From assembly GCA_025927515.1 (NCBI GenBank), contig JAICLG010000036.1:1-15348 (forward strand): a stretch of DNA of 15,348 bases, in the 5' to 3' direction. The notes below the pieces were generated by a model. That model searched no databases, was not told the DNA's origin, and worked only from the letters and a program-made list of their open reading frames with translations. A program made the translations under genes and the position numbers. Shown here in pieces: positions 1 to 8,013 of the stretch (position 1 is the first letter of the stretch; the number at the start of each line of letters is the position of its first letter). Source of the stretch: Hyphomicrobium sp. (lineage in GTDB: Bacteria; Pseudomonadota; Alphaproteobacteria; Rhizobiales; Hyphomicrobiaceae).

Positions 1-26
1 ACACCGGCTCGGGATAAGCGGCTGAG

Positions 27-977
27 ATGACGGCGCAAGCTTCGCAGGCCACCAAGGCCGCCACCATTTTCATAGACGGAGAGGCCGGCACCACCGGGCT
101 CGAAATCCGTGAACGGCTGGCCGGTGTGCATGGCATCAGCGTCATGAGCATCGATCCGGACCGGCGTAAGGATAAGTCGGCGCGCGCCGAAATGATGCGC
201 AACGTCGATCTCACCGTGCTCTGCCTGCCCGACGATGCGGCAAGAGAAGCCGTCGCCCTCGCTAATGATCTCGGCGCCGATGCGCCGAAGATCATCGACG
301 CTTCGACCGCGCACCGCGTGGCTCCCGGCTGGGTCTATGGCTTTGCCGAAATGGGGCCCGCGCAGGCCGATGCCATCAGGAACGCGACCCGTGTCGCCAA
401 TCCCGGTTGCTATCCGACCGGTGGCATCGCCTTGATCCGTCCGCTGGTCGAGACGGGCATCATTCCGGCCGACTATCCGCTGACCGTCAACGCCGTCTCC
501 GGCTACTCGGGCGGCGGCCGCAGCATGATTGAATCCTATGTCGCCGGAACTGCACCGCCGTTCGAGCTTTACGGTCTCGGCATGGAGCACAAGCACGTCC
601 CAGAGCTGCAAAAGTATTCGGGATTGACCCGGCGGCCCATCTTCGTGCCGAGCGTCGCCAATTACTACAAGGGCATGCTCGTGTCGGTTCCACTCCACCT
701 CGACACCCTGCCCGGCAAGCCGAGTTTGCGCGACATCGAACACGTACTGGACGAGCGCTACCGGAGCAGCGAACTTGTGCGCGTGATCCCAGATCCGTCC
801 GCGCACACGGGCCGCCTCGACGCGGAATCATTGAATGATACCGACAAGCTCGAACTCTATGTTTTCGGCAAACCGGAGCTAAATCAAGCGGTGCTTGTCG
901 CCCGTCTGGACAATCTCGGCAAGGGCGCTGCCGGTGCCGCCGTTCAGAACATCAAACTGATGCTCGGCCTGGGATAG
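27..977 (+). CDS. argC: N-acetyl-gamma-glutamyl-phosphate reductase (short, type 2)
   Basis: Cytoplasmic NADPH-dependent reductase of arginine biosynthesis that turns N-acetyl-glutamyl-5-phosphate into the semialdehyde. The 316-residue length fits the short type-2 ArgC subfamily rather than the longer (about 340-350 residue) type 1. An N-terminal nucleotide-binding motif is visible at residues 18-27 (GEAGTTGLEI), and the catalytic cysteine is Cys128 in VANPGCYPTGG. The segment at about 155-166 (NAVSGYSGGGRS) and the HKHVPE at about 190 are also conserved ArgC features. The ATG at 27 leaves just enough N-terminus before the Rossmann strand; there is no strong Shine-Dalgarno in the 26 bases available. 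The upstream neighbour is outside the window. The downstream gene ctaA is convergent. Confidence 0.96.
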   Translation: MTAQASQATKAATIFIDGEAGTTGLEIRERLAGVHGISVMSIDPDRRKDKSARAEMMRNVDLTVLCLPDDAAREAVALANDLGADAPKIIDASTAHRVAPGWVYGFAEMGPAQADAIRNATRVANPGCYPTGGIALIRPLVETGIIPADYPLTVNAVSGYSGGGRSMIESYVAGTAPPFELYGLGMEHKHVPELQKYSGLTRRPIFVPSVANYYKGMLVSVPLHLDTLPGKPSLRDIEHVLDERYRSSELVRVIPDPSAHTGRLDAESLNDTDKLELYVFGKPELNQAVLVARLDNLGKGAAGAAVQNIKLMLGLG

Positions 978-1070
978 CAACATCGAATGAAGCAGCCGCC
1001 GCCCTTCTTTGACGAAGAGCGAAAACCATGCGGCTTCTCCATCGGTCGTCTTCTCACTCTCGCCTCTTCT

Positions 1071-1093
1071 CCCCTCCCCCTCGAGGGGACGGG
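1071..1093. terminator. Weak candidate bidirectional hairpin between argC and ctaA
   Basis: The 119-bp gap between the two convergent stop codons (978-1096) holds a C-rich tract followed by a G-rich tract centred on CCCCTCGAGGGG (1077-1088). Three further C-G pairs lie outside a 2x2 internal mismatch. There is no T-run on either side, so this is only a possible terminator or a degenerate intergenic palindrome. Nothing else was seen in the gap. Confidence 0.3.
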
Positions 1094-1096
1094 AAT

Positions 1097-2182
1097 CTAT
1101 TCCCTATGCCTCGCTGCCCGGCGGATTGCGTGCAAATGCACGACCGAAAGCACGAACACGATCGCGCCGCCGAGTTGATGCGCGACGCCGAGTTCCAATG
1201 GAACGTGCGCCAACAGCGTCGCAATCCCAAGGCTCACTTGCGCCAGGACCGCGCAAGCCAGGAGAATGCCCGTCGCGCGGATGCGACTATCGACGGGCGA
1301 ACGCAAGACCAGCCAAAGCTCGGTCAGCACGACGAGCACGACCATGTAGGCCATGATGCGATGATTGAATTGCGCCGCGGCGTGGCTCTCGAAAAACGTC
1401 AGATATGCGGGCTTCGTCCAATAGTCGCTCGGCACCCACTGACCATCCATCGTCGGCCAGGTGTTGTAGATGAAGCCCGCCTTGAGACCGGCAACAAACG
1501 CCCCGAGAACCACCTGCAAGACCACGATGGCGACGACGAACACGCCCATGCGCTTGATCGCTGACGTCACGGATCCGACGGCCGTGCGGGCCGCATCCGG
1601 CCATTCATTGAGAGCAAGCCAAACGAGAAGCCCGAGGATCGCGAACGCCGTCGTCAGATGCAGTGCCAGCCGGTACTGGCTGACGTCGACGCGATTGACG
1701 AGCCCGGATTTCACCATGTACCAGCCGATGAAACCTTGTACGCCGCCGAGCGCCAGGACCCCGAGAAATTTCACGCCAGTGCCAGACTTGAGGCGCCCGG
1801 TCAGCCAGAAAAACGCGAGCGGCAAAGCGAAAGCAATGCCGATGAAGCGTCCGAGAAATCGATGGCTCCACTCCCACCAGTAGATCGACTTGAACGCATC
1901 GAGCGTCATGTCCGGGTTCATGATGTGGTATTGCGGAATCTGCTTGTAATCGTTGAAGGCAGAAACCCAATCCGCATGGCTGAGCGGCGGACTGGCGCCA
2001 AGCAGCGGCTCCCATTCCGTAATCGAGAGACCGCTTTCCGTGAGACGCGTCGCGCCCCCGACGACGACCATCGCGATGACCAGCGCCGCGACGAACCACA
2101 GCCACATGGACACGGCACGGTCGCCGGCAATTCTGTCGGCACCTGTGGCGGTTCGATCATCTGCGAGGCGAGCCATCGTCAT
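1097..2182 (-). CDS. ctaA: Heme A synthase (COX15/CtaA family)
   Basis: Inner-membrane enzyme that oxidises the C8 methyl of heme O to a formyl group, giving heme A for aa3-type cytochrome oxidases. The 361-residue protein has about eight hydrophobic segments and the four family histidines: His107 (EWSHR), His175 (ALHL), His274 (NHR) and His335 (AHQ). Further family motifs are the TRLTESGLSITEW segment (46-57) and FIYNTWPTMDG (237-247). The extracellular Cys pair of Bacillus-type CtaA is absent, as is usual in alphaproteobacteria. The reading frame stays open upstream to 2275, but the ATG at 2182 is preferred: it is preceded by a purine-rich GAGGA about 12 nt upstream and gives a normal length. 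A second ATG at 2176 is possible. It is divergent from the DUF2842 gene and convergent with argC. Confidence 0.95.
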   Translation of the reverse strand: MTMARLADDRTATGADRIAGDRAVSMWLWFVAALVIAMVVVGGATRLTESGLSITEWEPLLGASPPLSHADWVSAFNDYKQIPQYHIMNPDMTLDAFKSIYWWEWSHRFLGRFIGIAFALPLAFFWLTGRLKSGTGVKFLGVLALGGVQGFIGWYMVKSGLVNRVDVSQYRLALHLTTAFAILGLLVWLALNEWPDAARTAVGSVTSAIKRMGVFVVAIVVLQVVLGAFVAGLKAGFIYNTWPTMDGQWVPSDYWTKPAYLTFFESHAAAQFNHRIMAYMVVLVVLTELWLVLRSPVDSRIRATGILLACAVLAQVSLGIATLLAHVPLELGVAHQLGGAIVFVLSVVHLHAIRRAARHRE

Positions 2183-2298
2183 GCGCGGTAAATATCCTCT
2201 ACGAACTTGCCCGGCGTGTGATACTCCGTCCCACGCCCGGAACAATGCGCCTATCCGGCGCGGTTGCCGTAACACACCTGAGCCCGTATCCCAGCAAA

Positions 2299-2508
2299 AT
2301 GACCCAGCGCCAACGCAAATTCCTAGGCACGATCGCGCTCTTGCTGCTGATTGCCGTTTATGCGCTCGCCGCTATGGGCGTCGCGATCGTACTGCAGGTG
2401 CACAACGTCAGCAAATTCGTCGAGCTTTTGTATTATGTGGTCGCGGGCTTGCTGTGGGTGTTGCCGGCGGGCCTACTCATCTCGTGGATGCAGAAGCCGG
2501 ATGGCTGA
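2299..2508 (+). CDS. DUF2842 family small inner-membrane protein
   Basis: A 69-residue protein with a basic N-terminus (MTQRQRKFLG) and two hydrophobic segments at about 8-32 and 41-63. The second contains VVAGLLWVLPAG, and the protein ends in a short polar tail. Size, two-helix layout and the WVLPAG motif match the DUF2842 family of small alphaproteobacterial membrane proteins, whose function is unknown. The frame is open from 2218, but the ATG at 2299 gives the usual family N-terminus. No strong ribosome site is visible. Its coding end overlaps the end of the convergent deacetylase gene by 32 bp. It is divergent from ctaA across 116 bp; a link to cytochrome oxidase assembly is only suggested by that position. 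Confidence 0.82.
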   Translation: MTQRQRKFLGTIALLLLIAVYALAAMGVAIVLQVHNVSKFVELLYYVVAGLLWVLPAGLLISWMQKPDG

Positions 2509-3598
2509 CCGCTTCCAGCGCGCCGCTGGGTGATCGTCCGCGAACGATCCCAAGCGCGCCCTTGACGCCATCGCGCAGCGCAAACGGCAATCCCGACAGT
2601 AGCGCCTTCACATACCTTACATCCTGATAAGCGCCGTTGAGCGATAGCCGGGGAAGCGCAGTCAATGTATGTGCGTGTTTCATCCGAAGCAGACCCTTAC
2701 GCGTCGTGACGGCCGTTTCGAGGCCAAGCTCCCGCGCGATTTCGAACTCGCGCTCCCCGGCGCTCTCGTCGTCGCCATAGGGATAGCTGAAGTGGCGCAC
2801 AGGCTTGCCGAGTTCCTTTTCGACACGCGCAATGCTGTCGGCCATTTCGCGCCGCGCCGTCTCGACCGGAAGCTTGGCAAGGGCGAAGTGATTGGTCGTG
2901 TGAGCGGCAATCATCACAAGCGGATTTTTGGAGAGCGCGCGGATCTCGTCCCAGCTCATCACCAGATCCCGGCAGAGCCCCGCGACCTCGAAGCCGGCCT
3001 TGGCCGCCAGATCACGCACGACCGCACGAGCCCGATCTTCAGGTATCTGGCGCAGCCACCAGTAGATGTCGTGAAACGCAAATTTCTTCTCCGCGTCGAT
3101 TCTGAGCCGGTAAACGCGCGTTGCACCATCACGCTTGATTTCGACACGCTGCAGTTTTCGCAATGCTTCTTCAAGAGCCAGCCACCAGAGTTCGCCATGT
3201 CCGTCGGCATAGGCGGTCGGCACATAGATCGTGAACGGCACGTTGTGGCGCTTGAAGACAGGATACGCGAACTCGCGATTGTCTTTATAACCGTCGTCCA
3301 GCGTGAACACCGCGAACGGCCTCGAACCCGGCGCTTCGTTGAGGCGTGCCTTGACCTCATCGAGCCCGACGATATCGAACCCCGCAGCCCGGATATGCCG
3401 GATGACGCTATCGAGAAACTCGGGCGTGACTTTCAAAATGCTGTTCGGATTGAAGGCGCGCGGCGTACCAGGCCCCACCTGATGCAGCATGAAAATGACG
3501 CCGTTGCGGCCGGTAAGCGGCGCGGCGACGCGAGCCGCGCCGCTGTAATGCAAAGCCGAGAGAGCAGCCTTCAGAAGCTTGGTCGTGCGTCGAGACAT
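2477..3598 (-). CDS. Polysaccharide deacetylase family protein (NodB/CE4 fold)
   Basis: Probably a metal-dependent de-N- or O-acetylase acting on a surface polysaccharide or its lipid-linked precursor. The CE4 motifs are visible in 373 residues: motif 1 TLDDGY at 99-104 (Asp101 catalytic base, Asp102 metal ligand), motif 2 as HTTNH at 233-237 (the two histidine metal ligands) and a FSYPYG strand at 270-275. About 130 residues separate motifs 1 and 2, more than in minimal NodB proteins; the insert begins at ELWWLALEEAL and is seen in a subgroup of exopolysaccharide-locus deacetylases. There is no clear signal peptide: the N-terminus is basic and amphipathic, so a cytoplasmic or membrane-associated site is possible. 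It lies 42 bp downstream of the co-polymerase gene on the same strand, probably in one transcript. The exact substrate cannot be read from the sequence. Confidence 0.9.
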   Translation of the reverse strand: MSRRTTKLLKAALSALHYSGAARVAAPLTGRNGVIFMLHQVGPGTPRAFNPNSILKVTPEFLDSVIRHIRAAGFDIVGLDEVKARLNEAPGSRPFAVFTLDDGYKDNREFAYPVFKRHNVPFTIYVPTAYADGHGELWWLALEEALRKLQRVEIKRDGATRVYRLRIDAEKKFAFHDIYWWLRQIPEDRARAVVRDLAAKAGFEVAGLCRDLVMSWDEIRALSKNPLVMIAAHTTNHFALAKLPVETARREMADSIARVEKELGKPVRHFSYPYGDDESAGEREFEIARELGLETAVTTRKGLLRMKHAHTLTALPRLSLNGAYQDVRYVKALLSGLPFALRDGVKGALGIVRGRSPSGALEAVSHPASASTR

Positions 3599-3640
3599 CA
3601 GGAAAACTCTGAATCCTCAATTCCACGATTGGTGCTGCGA

Positions 3641-5872
3641 TCACGCTCGGCGCGCCAACTCCAGAGGCCGCCGCTGCGCCACACGCGCGATCCGCTGATG
3701 AACCGGCGCCCTTTCCGAAGCTCGGCGTTCGAAACGGATGATATCGATGTCGGCAACCTCGAAACCGAGGAACGTGCAGTCCGGATCCGCTAGAACCGGA
3801 GCGCCCTTGCGCGTTTCAACGACGACGATGCCGGTATCGAACCGGCCTTCGATCATTTCGAAAAGCCAGCGCGCTTCGTCATGGCGGCCCGTAACGATGA
3901 TGTGGTCGTAAGCTTCATCGAGCGCGTCCAGTACGAGATTGAGTTGATCGGGATTGATAGTCTCAGGTGAAAGGTTCAGCGCTTTACCGGCCGCGATCGC
4001 GTGGACGCTGCTCCCCGGCAGGCGTTGAATGACTTCACCGAAATTCACATCGCCGCGAAGGAGATCGTTCAATCCCGCACTGGGATCAAGGCCGACCGGC
4101 TCCGCCATGCCCTCGCCCGAGGGACTCCAATCGATCAGAATGACCTGCGCGCCGCTGTGCGCAAGTGCACTCGCAAGCTCGATTGCTTCCTCCGTGGCAT
4201 CGATGCCCTCGCGCTCTCCGGTCAAAAGCGTCCTGTACCCGCTATCCGGCCGATGGCGGTCGCGCAGGCGCGAGGACAACGCGATGATGTCGCCCGCCGG
4301 AATGGTGAGAACAGGCGCTAACGACTCCGTCTCCTGTGACGGCGGCATTACCCTCTCGCCATGTTCGACCTCACGCGACAGAGGCTCGGGCGGCGAAGCC
4401 AGGACCGGTTCCGGGCGCAAGGCGGCCGGTTTGGCCACTTGCGGTTCCGGCATATGCCGGAGCGAGCTTTTTCGCGCCTCGCGGAAGAGCGCAGCAGTCA
4501 CGATCCAGGCCGTGCCGAACATCAGTGATGCAAGCGTAATCAGCGCCGAGAGCGCGCCCTTCTTCGGGAAAACGGGGACGCTCTCCGGCTGCGCGTTTGA
4601 AATGATCTGCGCCGCGACAGGCTGCGCCCTGGCGTCGAGCCGCTTCCGGTTAGCTTCGAGTTGAGCCTGAATATTTTCAAGCTCCGTTCGCTTGGCCTTC
4701 GCTGTTGCTTCGAGTTGGCGGAGCTGCGCTTCTTCGGGGGCATTGCTCACGATATGCGATTTGATGTCGGCGAGGCTCTGCTCGATGCTGTCTTCGCGAC
4801 CCTTCGCGACTTGGGCTTCCTTGTCGAGGCTGTCGACGATCTTGGAGATCTCGTTGTTGATCTGAACCTTGAGGCCCGCCAGATCCGCTTTGAGCTGCCG
4901 CATGCGCGGATGCCCCGGCAGCAGCGTGGCGGAAAGCTCTGAAATCTGCCGCTCGATGCGCACGCGTTGCTGCACTAGATTCTGGATCAAAGGCGACTTC
5001 TGGACGTCGGCAAGCTGGTCGGCAGAGCCAAGCTTGATCATGTCGCGCGCGGACTTGGCTCGAACCTCCGCTTCGCCGCGCGCTGCCTTGGCCTTCGTCA
5101 GTTCAGCGGTCAGTTCCGACATCTGCTGCGCGTTAAGCCCGGTGTTCTGCGAGCCGCCGCTGAATCCGTCGATCTTGCCGCGGTAGCGGTCGACTTCCGT
5201 CTCCGCCGCCGTAACCTCCGTCGAGAGCTTCGCGATTTTGGTTTTAAGCACGCTCTGCAGGTCATCGACTTCCGTGACGCCCTGCGCGGCGAGCGATGCG
5301 CGATAGTTTTCGGCCATCGCGTTCGCAATCTTCGCCGCAAGCTTTGGATCGCTCGAGATCATACGGATGCCGATGAACCGGCTCTCCTTTGCGGCATAGA
5401 CTTCGAGCCGGCTGCGGAAGGCGTCCAGCACCCGGTCCCGCGTCGTCTCGCCCTTGCGCGGACCTCCGATGCCGAAATGGCGCAAAATCGCGTCGAGCTT
5501 GTCGACGGGGCCGAGCGCGTTATTGAATTCCGGACGGTCCTTGAGGTTCAGGTCGTTGGCGATCTTTTCCATCAACTCCGGCGACTGCATCGCGCGGACG
5601 TGGGTGTTGATGGCTTCCTTGTCCATCCGCGTCGTGATGAGGTCGGGACCCGAAGACCCGCTGCGGTCGGCGAATGTGCCGGATGCCCCTTTGGCGACGA
5701 TGGCGAGTTCCGCTTCGCTCTGATAGCGCGGCGCCACAAGCGAGAGCGCTCCATATGTCAAACCTCCAAGCATGAGGCTTAGAGCGACGAGCCAACGCGC
5801 ACGACGCTTCAAGGCGTCGAACACCGATCCCATATCGATATCGTCAGGTGAAACATGGCCGCGGGACCGCAT
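3641..5872 (-). CDS. Polysaccharide co-polymerase/export protein (Wzc/GumC/ExoP-like) with degenerate kinase domain
   Basis: Inner-membrane chain-length and export protein that partners the outer-membrane Wza-like protein encoded divergently. From the ATG at 5872 it has 743 residues: a Wzz domain with the first membrane helix at about 27-47, a long periplasmic region rich in coiled coil (about 180-420) with the GNVR-like LPGHPRMR at 318-325, a second helix at about 441-463, a Pro-rich linker, and a C-terminal domain (about 520-700) laid out like a bacterial tyrosine kinase. That domain keeps a Walker A'-like VILIDWSPSGEG and the following GLNDLLRG. It lacks a Walker A GK(S/T), lacks the Walker B aspartate (YDHIIVTG) and has no C-terminal tyrosine cluster. 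Start choice: the frame extends to a TTG at 5932, but TTAAGGAG directly abuts that TTG with no spacer. The ATG gives the normal short N-terminal segment before the first helix. Confidence 0.9.
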   Translation of the reverse strand: MRSRGHVSPDDIDMGSVFDALKRRARWLVALSLMLGGLTYGALSLVAPRYQSEAELAIVAKGASGTFADRSGSSGPDLITTRMDKEAINTHVRAMQSPELMEKIANDLNLKDRPEFNNALGPVDKLDAILRHFGIGGPRKGETTRDRVLDAFRSRLEVYAAKESRFIGIRMISSDPKLAAKIANAMAENYRASLAAQGVTEVDDLQSVLKTKIAKLSTEVTAAETEVDRYRGKIDGFSGGSQNTGLNAQQMSELTAELTKAKAARGEAEVRAKSARDMIKLGSADQLADVQKSPLIQNLVQQRVRIERQISELSATLLPGHPRMRQLKADLAGLKVQINNEISKIVDSLDKEAQVAKGREDSIEQSLADIKSHIVSNAPEEAQLRQLEATAKAKRTELENIQAQLEANRKRLDARAQPVAAQIISNAQPESVPVFPKKGALSALITLASLMFGTAWIVTAALFREARKSSLRHMPEPQVAKPAALRPEPVLASPPEPLSREVEHGERVMPPSQETESLAPVLTIPAGDIIALSSRLRDRHRPDSGYRTLLTGEREGIDATEEAIELASALAHSGAQVILIDWSPSGEGMAEPVGLDPSAGLNDLLRGDVNFGEVIQRLPGSSVHAIAAGKALNLSPETINPDQLNLVLDALDEAYDHIIVTGRHDEARWLFEMIEGRFDTGIVVVETRKGAPVLADPDCTFLGFEVADIDIIRFERRASERAPVHQRIARVAQRRPLELARRA

Positions 5873-5968
5873 AATATTACTCAACGAAAAAGGTTTTTGA
5901 CCCTGAGAGTAATCGGCAACCGCGGTTAGCAACTCCTTAAGCGTTTCAAAAAAAGCCGTGGTCTTAGA

Positions 5969-5994
5969 GTTTATTAACTGCGTGCCCCATAAAC
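5969..5994. promoter_or_regulatory. Inverted repeat in the divergent promoter region of the polysaccharide operons
   Basis: Half-sites GTTTAT (5969-5974) and ATAAAC (5989-5994) form an inverted repeat with centres 20 bp apart, about two helical turns. They sit in an unusually AT-rich patch between the leftward co-polymerase gene and the rightward export lipoprotein gene. The position suits an operator or the core promoter elements of both operons. No clear -35/-10 pair could be assigned, so this is inference. Confidence 0.3.
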
Positions 5995-6034
5995 CTCCGA
6001 GACGTTGGTTTTCGTCGCGGGAAATGTCTTTCAG

Positions 6035-6745
6035 ATGCCGGTGCGTTCCACCTTGTTCGCTGCATCAGTAGCGTCGTTGTTGCTTGGCGGTTGCGCTTCG
6101 GGACCAGAGTTCCTTTCGACAATGACTATCGCAGATGGCCCCGTCGCCCCTGCTCCCTACCGCGACGGCGCCGTTGCCAATGGTTATCCCATCCCTGTGA
6201 GCCCGGTATCAGCCGAACCGGGAGCCTGGGGTCCGGCGATCGTCACACCAGCCGTCGTTCAGTCCGAGGCCATAGCAGACACGGACGGTCCTTATCTGCT
6301 CGATACTGGCGACCGGTTGCGCGTTTTCGTCTATGGCCAGCCGAGCCTCTCGCGCCTCTATATCGTCGACCACGAAGGCAAGATCGACGTTCCGCTGATA
6401 GGCAATGTCAAGGCTCGTGGAAAAACAACCAGCCAGCTGCAGGCGGCAATCCGAGCGCGTCTTGGCACCGAGTACGTCAAGGACCCGCAGGTCACCGTCG
6501 ACGTTCAGCAGAACCGGCCGTTCTTCATTCTCGGCGAAGTGAAGAATGCCGGACAATTCCCCTACGTTTCCGGCATGACCGTTGAAACCGCCGTCGCGAT
6601 CGCCGGTGGCTACACCGAACGGGCAAGCGAGACGACATTCCGCATCACGCGCAAAGTTCATGGCCTGGTTCAAGAGATCGAAGCACCCGGATACGCACTG
6701 CTGAAGCCGGGCGACACCGTTTACGTGTTCGAGAGATATTTCTGA
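6035..6745 (+). CDS. Outer-membrane polysaccharide export lipoprotein (Wza/OPX-like)
   Basis: Forms the outer-membrane exit channel or periplasmic conduit for the polymer. From the ATG at 6035 it has 236 residues, starting with a lipoprotein signal: a short basic N-terminus, a hydrophobic stretch and the lipobox LLGGC, with lipidated Cys20. The Poly_export domain spans about 85-165 (LLDTGDRLRVFVYGQP at about 88-103, then VDHEGKIDVPLIGNV). One SLBB-type segment follows (about 166-225, RPFFILGEVKNAGQFPYVSG), ending in LLKPGDTVYVFERYF. It is shorter than E. coli Wza (about 380 residues) and matches the small single-SLBB OPX proteins common in alphaproteobacteria. The frame is open from a TTG at 6005, which would add ten residues before the signal peptide; the ATG is preferred. 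It is the first gene of the rightward operon. Confidence 0.93.
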   Translation: MPVRSTLFAASVASLLLGGCASGPEFLSTMTIADGPVAPAPYRDGAVANGYPIPVSPVSAEPGAWGPAIVTPAVVQSEAIADTDGPYLLDTGDRLRVFVYGQPSLSRLYIVDHEGKIDVPLIGNVKARGKTTSQLQAAIRARLGTEYVKDPQVTVDVQQNRPFFILGEVKNAGQFPYVSGMTVETAVAIAGGYTERASETTFRITRKVHGLVQEIEAPGYALLKPGDTVYVFERYF

Positions 6746-6786
6746 AAGACATCAAACCTTTCCCGGCTCCTCGGGACAGGTTCAGC

Positions 6787-7950
6787 ATGCGCATCCTTCA
6801 TTGTCTTCGTGCACCGGTCGGCGGCCTCTTTCGTCACGTGCTCGATCTCGCCGAAGAACAAGCAAATCGCGGTCATGACGTCGGCATCCTGGCCGACAGC
6901 AACGCCGAAGATCGGCTGACATCCGCCAAATTTGCCAGCGTTGCGCCGAAGCTGACGCTGGGGCTTGCCCGTGTTCCGATGCGCCGCCAGCCGGGCCTCG
7001 GCGACCTCTTCGCCACCCGCGCCGTCCGAGCCCACGCCGCGAAGTTAGATCTCGATGTGTTGCATGGCCACGGCGCCAAAGGCGGAGCGTACGCCCGTCT
7101 CGCGGCCCGCGGCCTCGCCAGAAGGGGGCAAAGGATCGCCTCCTTCTACACACCGCATGGCGGCAGCCTGAATTTGAAGCCAGGGTCCATCGAGCAGCGC
7201 GTCCTGATGCTCATCGAGCGCGGCCTCGAATCCGTGACGACGGGCCTGATTTTCGAAAGCGCCCATGCCGCACGCGTCTACCGCGAACGCATCAGCGCCA
7301 AGGGCGCTCCTCACCGCATCGTTCCAAACGGGCTGAAGATCGCCGACTTCAAAAGCGTCAAGCCAGGTCCCGACGCGACCGACGTCCTCTTCGTCGGAGA
7401 GCTCCGCCATTTGAAGGGCGTCGACATCCTGCTCGACGCGTTGGCCGAACTCAAGGACCGGCGGGTCACGGCGACGATTGTCGGATCAGGGCCGGACGAA
7501 GCGGCGTTTAAGGAAATGTCGTCCGCCCTCGGGCTTGCCGATCTTGTGCGCTTCACGGGCGCGCTCCCGATACGCAAGGCCTTCGCTCTCGGTCGCGTCA
7601 TGGTCGTCCCCTCACGGGCCGAGAGTTTCCCCTATGTCGTACTCGAAGCGAGCGCGGCCGGCATGCCGCTCATCGCGACGAACGTCGGCGGCATTCCAGA
7701 AATCGTCGCCGGATCCGACACCGCGCTTATAGAGCCGGGAAATATCTCGGCCCTGGTGGCCTCGCTGACAGCGACGCTCGACGACCCGCAGAGCGCCCTC
7801 GACCGGGCAGCACGGCTCAAAGCCCGCGTTACCCGAAAGTTTACCGTCGCGGCGATGACGGACTCGATCCTGAGCTTTTATGCGGCGTCAGCGATACGAA
7901 CAGAGCGGCTCCCGTCGATGACGGCAAAGTTGCAAAGCCATCATAGTTAA
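6787..7950 (+). CDS. Glycosyltransferase family 4 (GT-B fold)
   Basis: Transfers a sugar from a nucleotide donor to the lipid-linked repeat unit on the cytoplasmic face of the inner membrane. In 387 residues the N-terminal acceptor half begins MRILHCLRAPVGG and includes HGHGAKGG at 93-100. The C-terminal donor half has GELRHLKG at 204-211 (Arg207 and Lys210 in the positions that usually contact the donor diphosphate), VGSGPDE at 232-238 and the EX7E motif Glu279/Glu287 (ESFPYVVLE). GT4 enzymes are usually retaining; the donor sugar and linkage cannot be told from sequence. It follows the OPX gene by 41 bp. It is the only dedicated glycosyltransferase in the window besides the initiating enzyme. 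Confidence 0.93.
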   Translation: MRILHCLRAPVGGLFRHVLDLAEEQANRGHDVGILADSNAEDRLTSAKFASVAPKLTLGLARVPMRRQPGLGDLFATRAVRAHAAKLDLDVLHGHGAKGGAYARLAARGLARRGQRIASFYTPHGGSLNLKPGSIEQRVLMLIERGLESVTTGLIFESAHAARVYRERISAKGAPHRIVPNGLKIADFKSVKPGPDATDVLFVGELRHLKGVDILLDALAELKDRRVTATIVGSGPDEAAFKEMSSALGLADLVRFTGALPIRKAFALGRVMVVPSRAESFPYVVLEASAAGMPLIATNVGGIPEIVAGSDTALIEPGNISALVASLTATLDDPQSALDRAARLKARVTRKFTVAAMTDSILSFYAASAIRTERLPSMTAKLQSHHS

Positions 7951-7956
7951 CGCAAG

Positions 7957-7972
7957 TGGCACGCGGCCTGCT
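7957..7972 (+). promoter_or_regulatory. Candidate sigma54 (RpoN) promoter upstream of the sugar-phosphate transferase
   Basis: TGGCACG, four bases, then CTGCT gives GG and GC exactly 10 bp apart, matching the TGGCACG-N4-TTGCW consensus at all positions but one. It lies in the 63-bp gap before the gene starting at 8014, with a predicted start site near 7984. A single match in GC-rich DNA can arise by chance, so confidence is limited. Confidence 0.35.
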
Positions 7973-8013
7973 TGTAAGGCGTCACGTTTATCTAAACGGG
8001 ACGCGCAGCAGAG

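Noticed and set aside
1..26. Possible 3' end of an upstream gene
   Set aside because: Several short frames end here (for example TAA at 15-17), but 26 bases are too few to support any gene.
2669..3793. A 374-codon plus-strand frame antisense to the deacetylase
   Set aside because: Composition is Arg-rich and it mirrors the true gene; no recognisable family, no ribosome site, and the opposite strand has complete CE4 motifs.
5873..5932. TTG start for the co-polymerase with TTAAGGAG directly before it
   Set aside because: A Shine-Dalgarno with zero spacing is not functional for that codon, and the extra 20 residues precede the normal family N-terminus. The ATG at 5872 was preferred, with remaining doubt.
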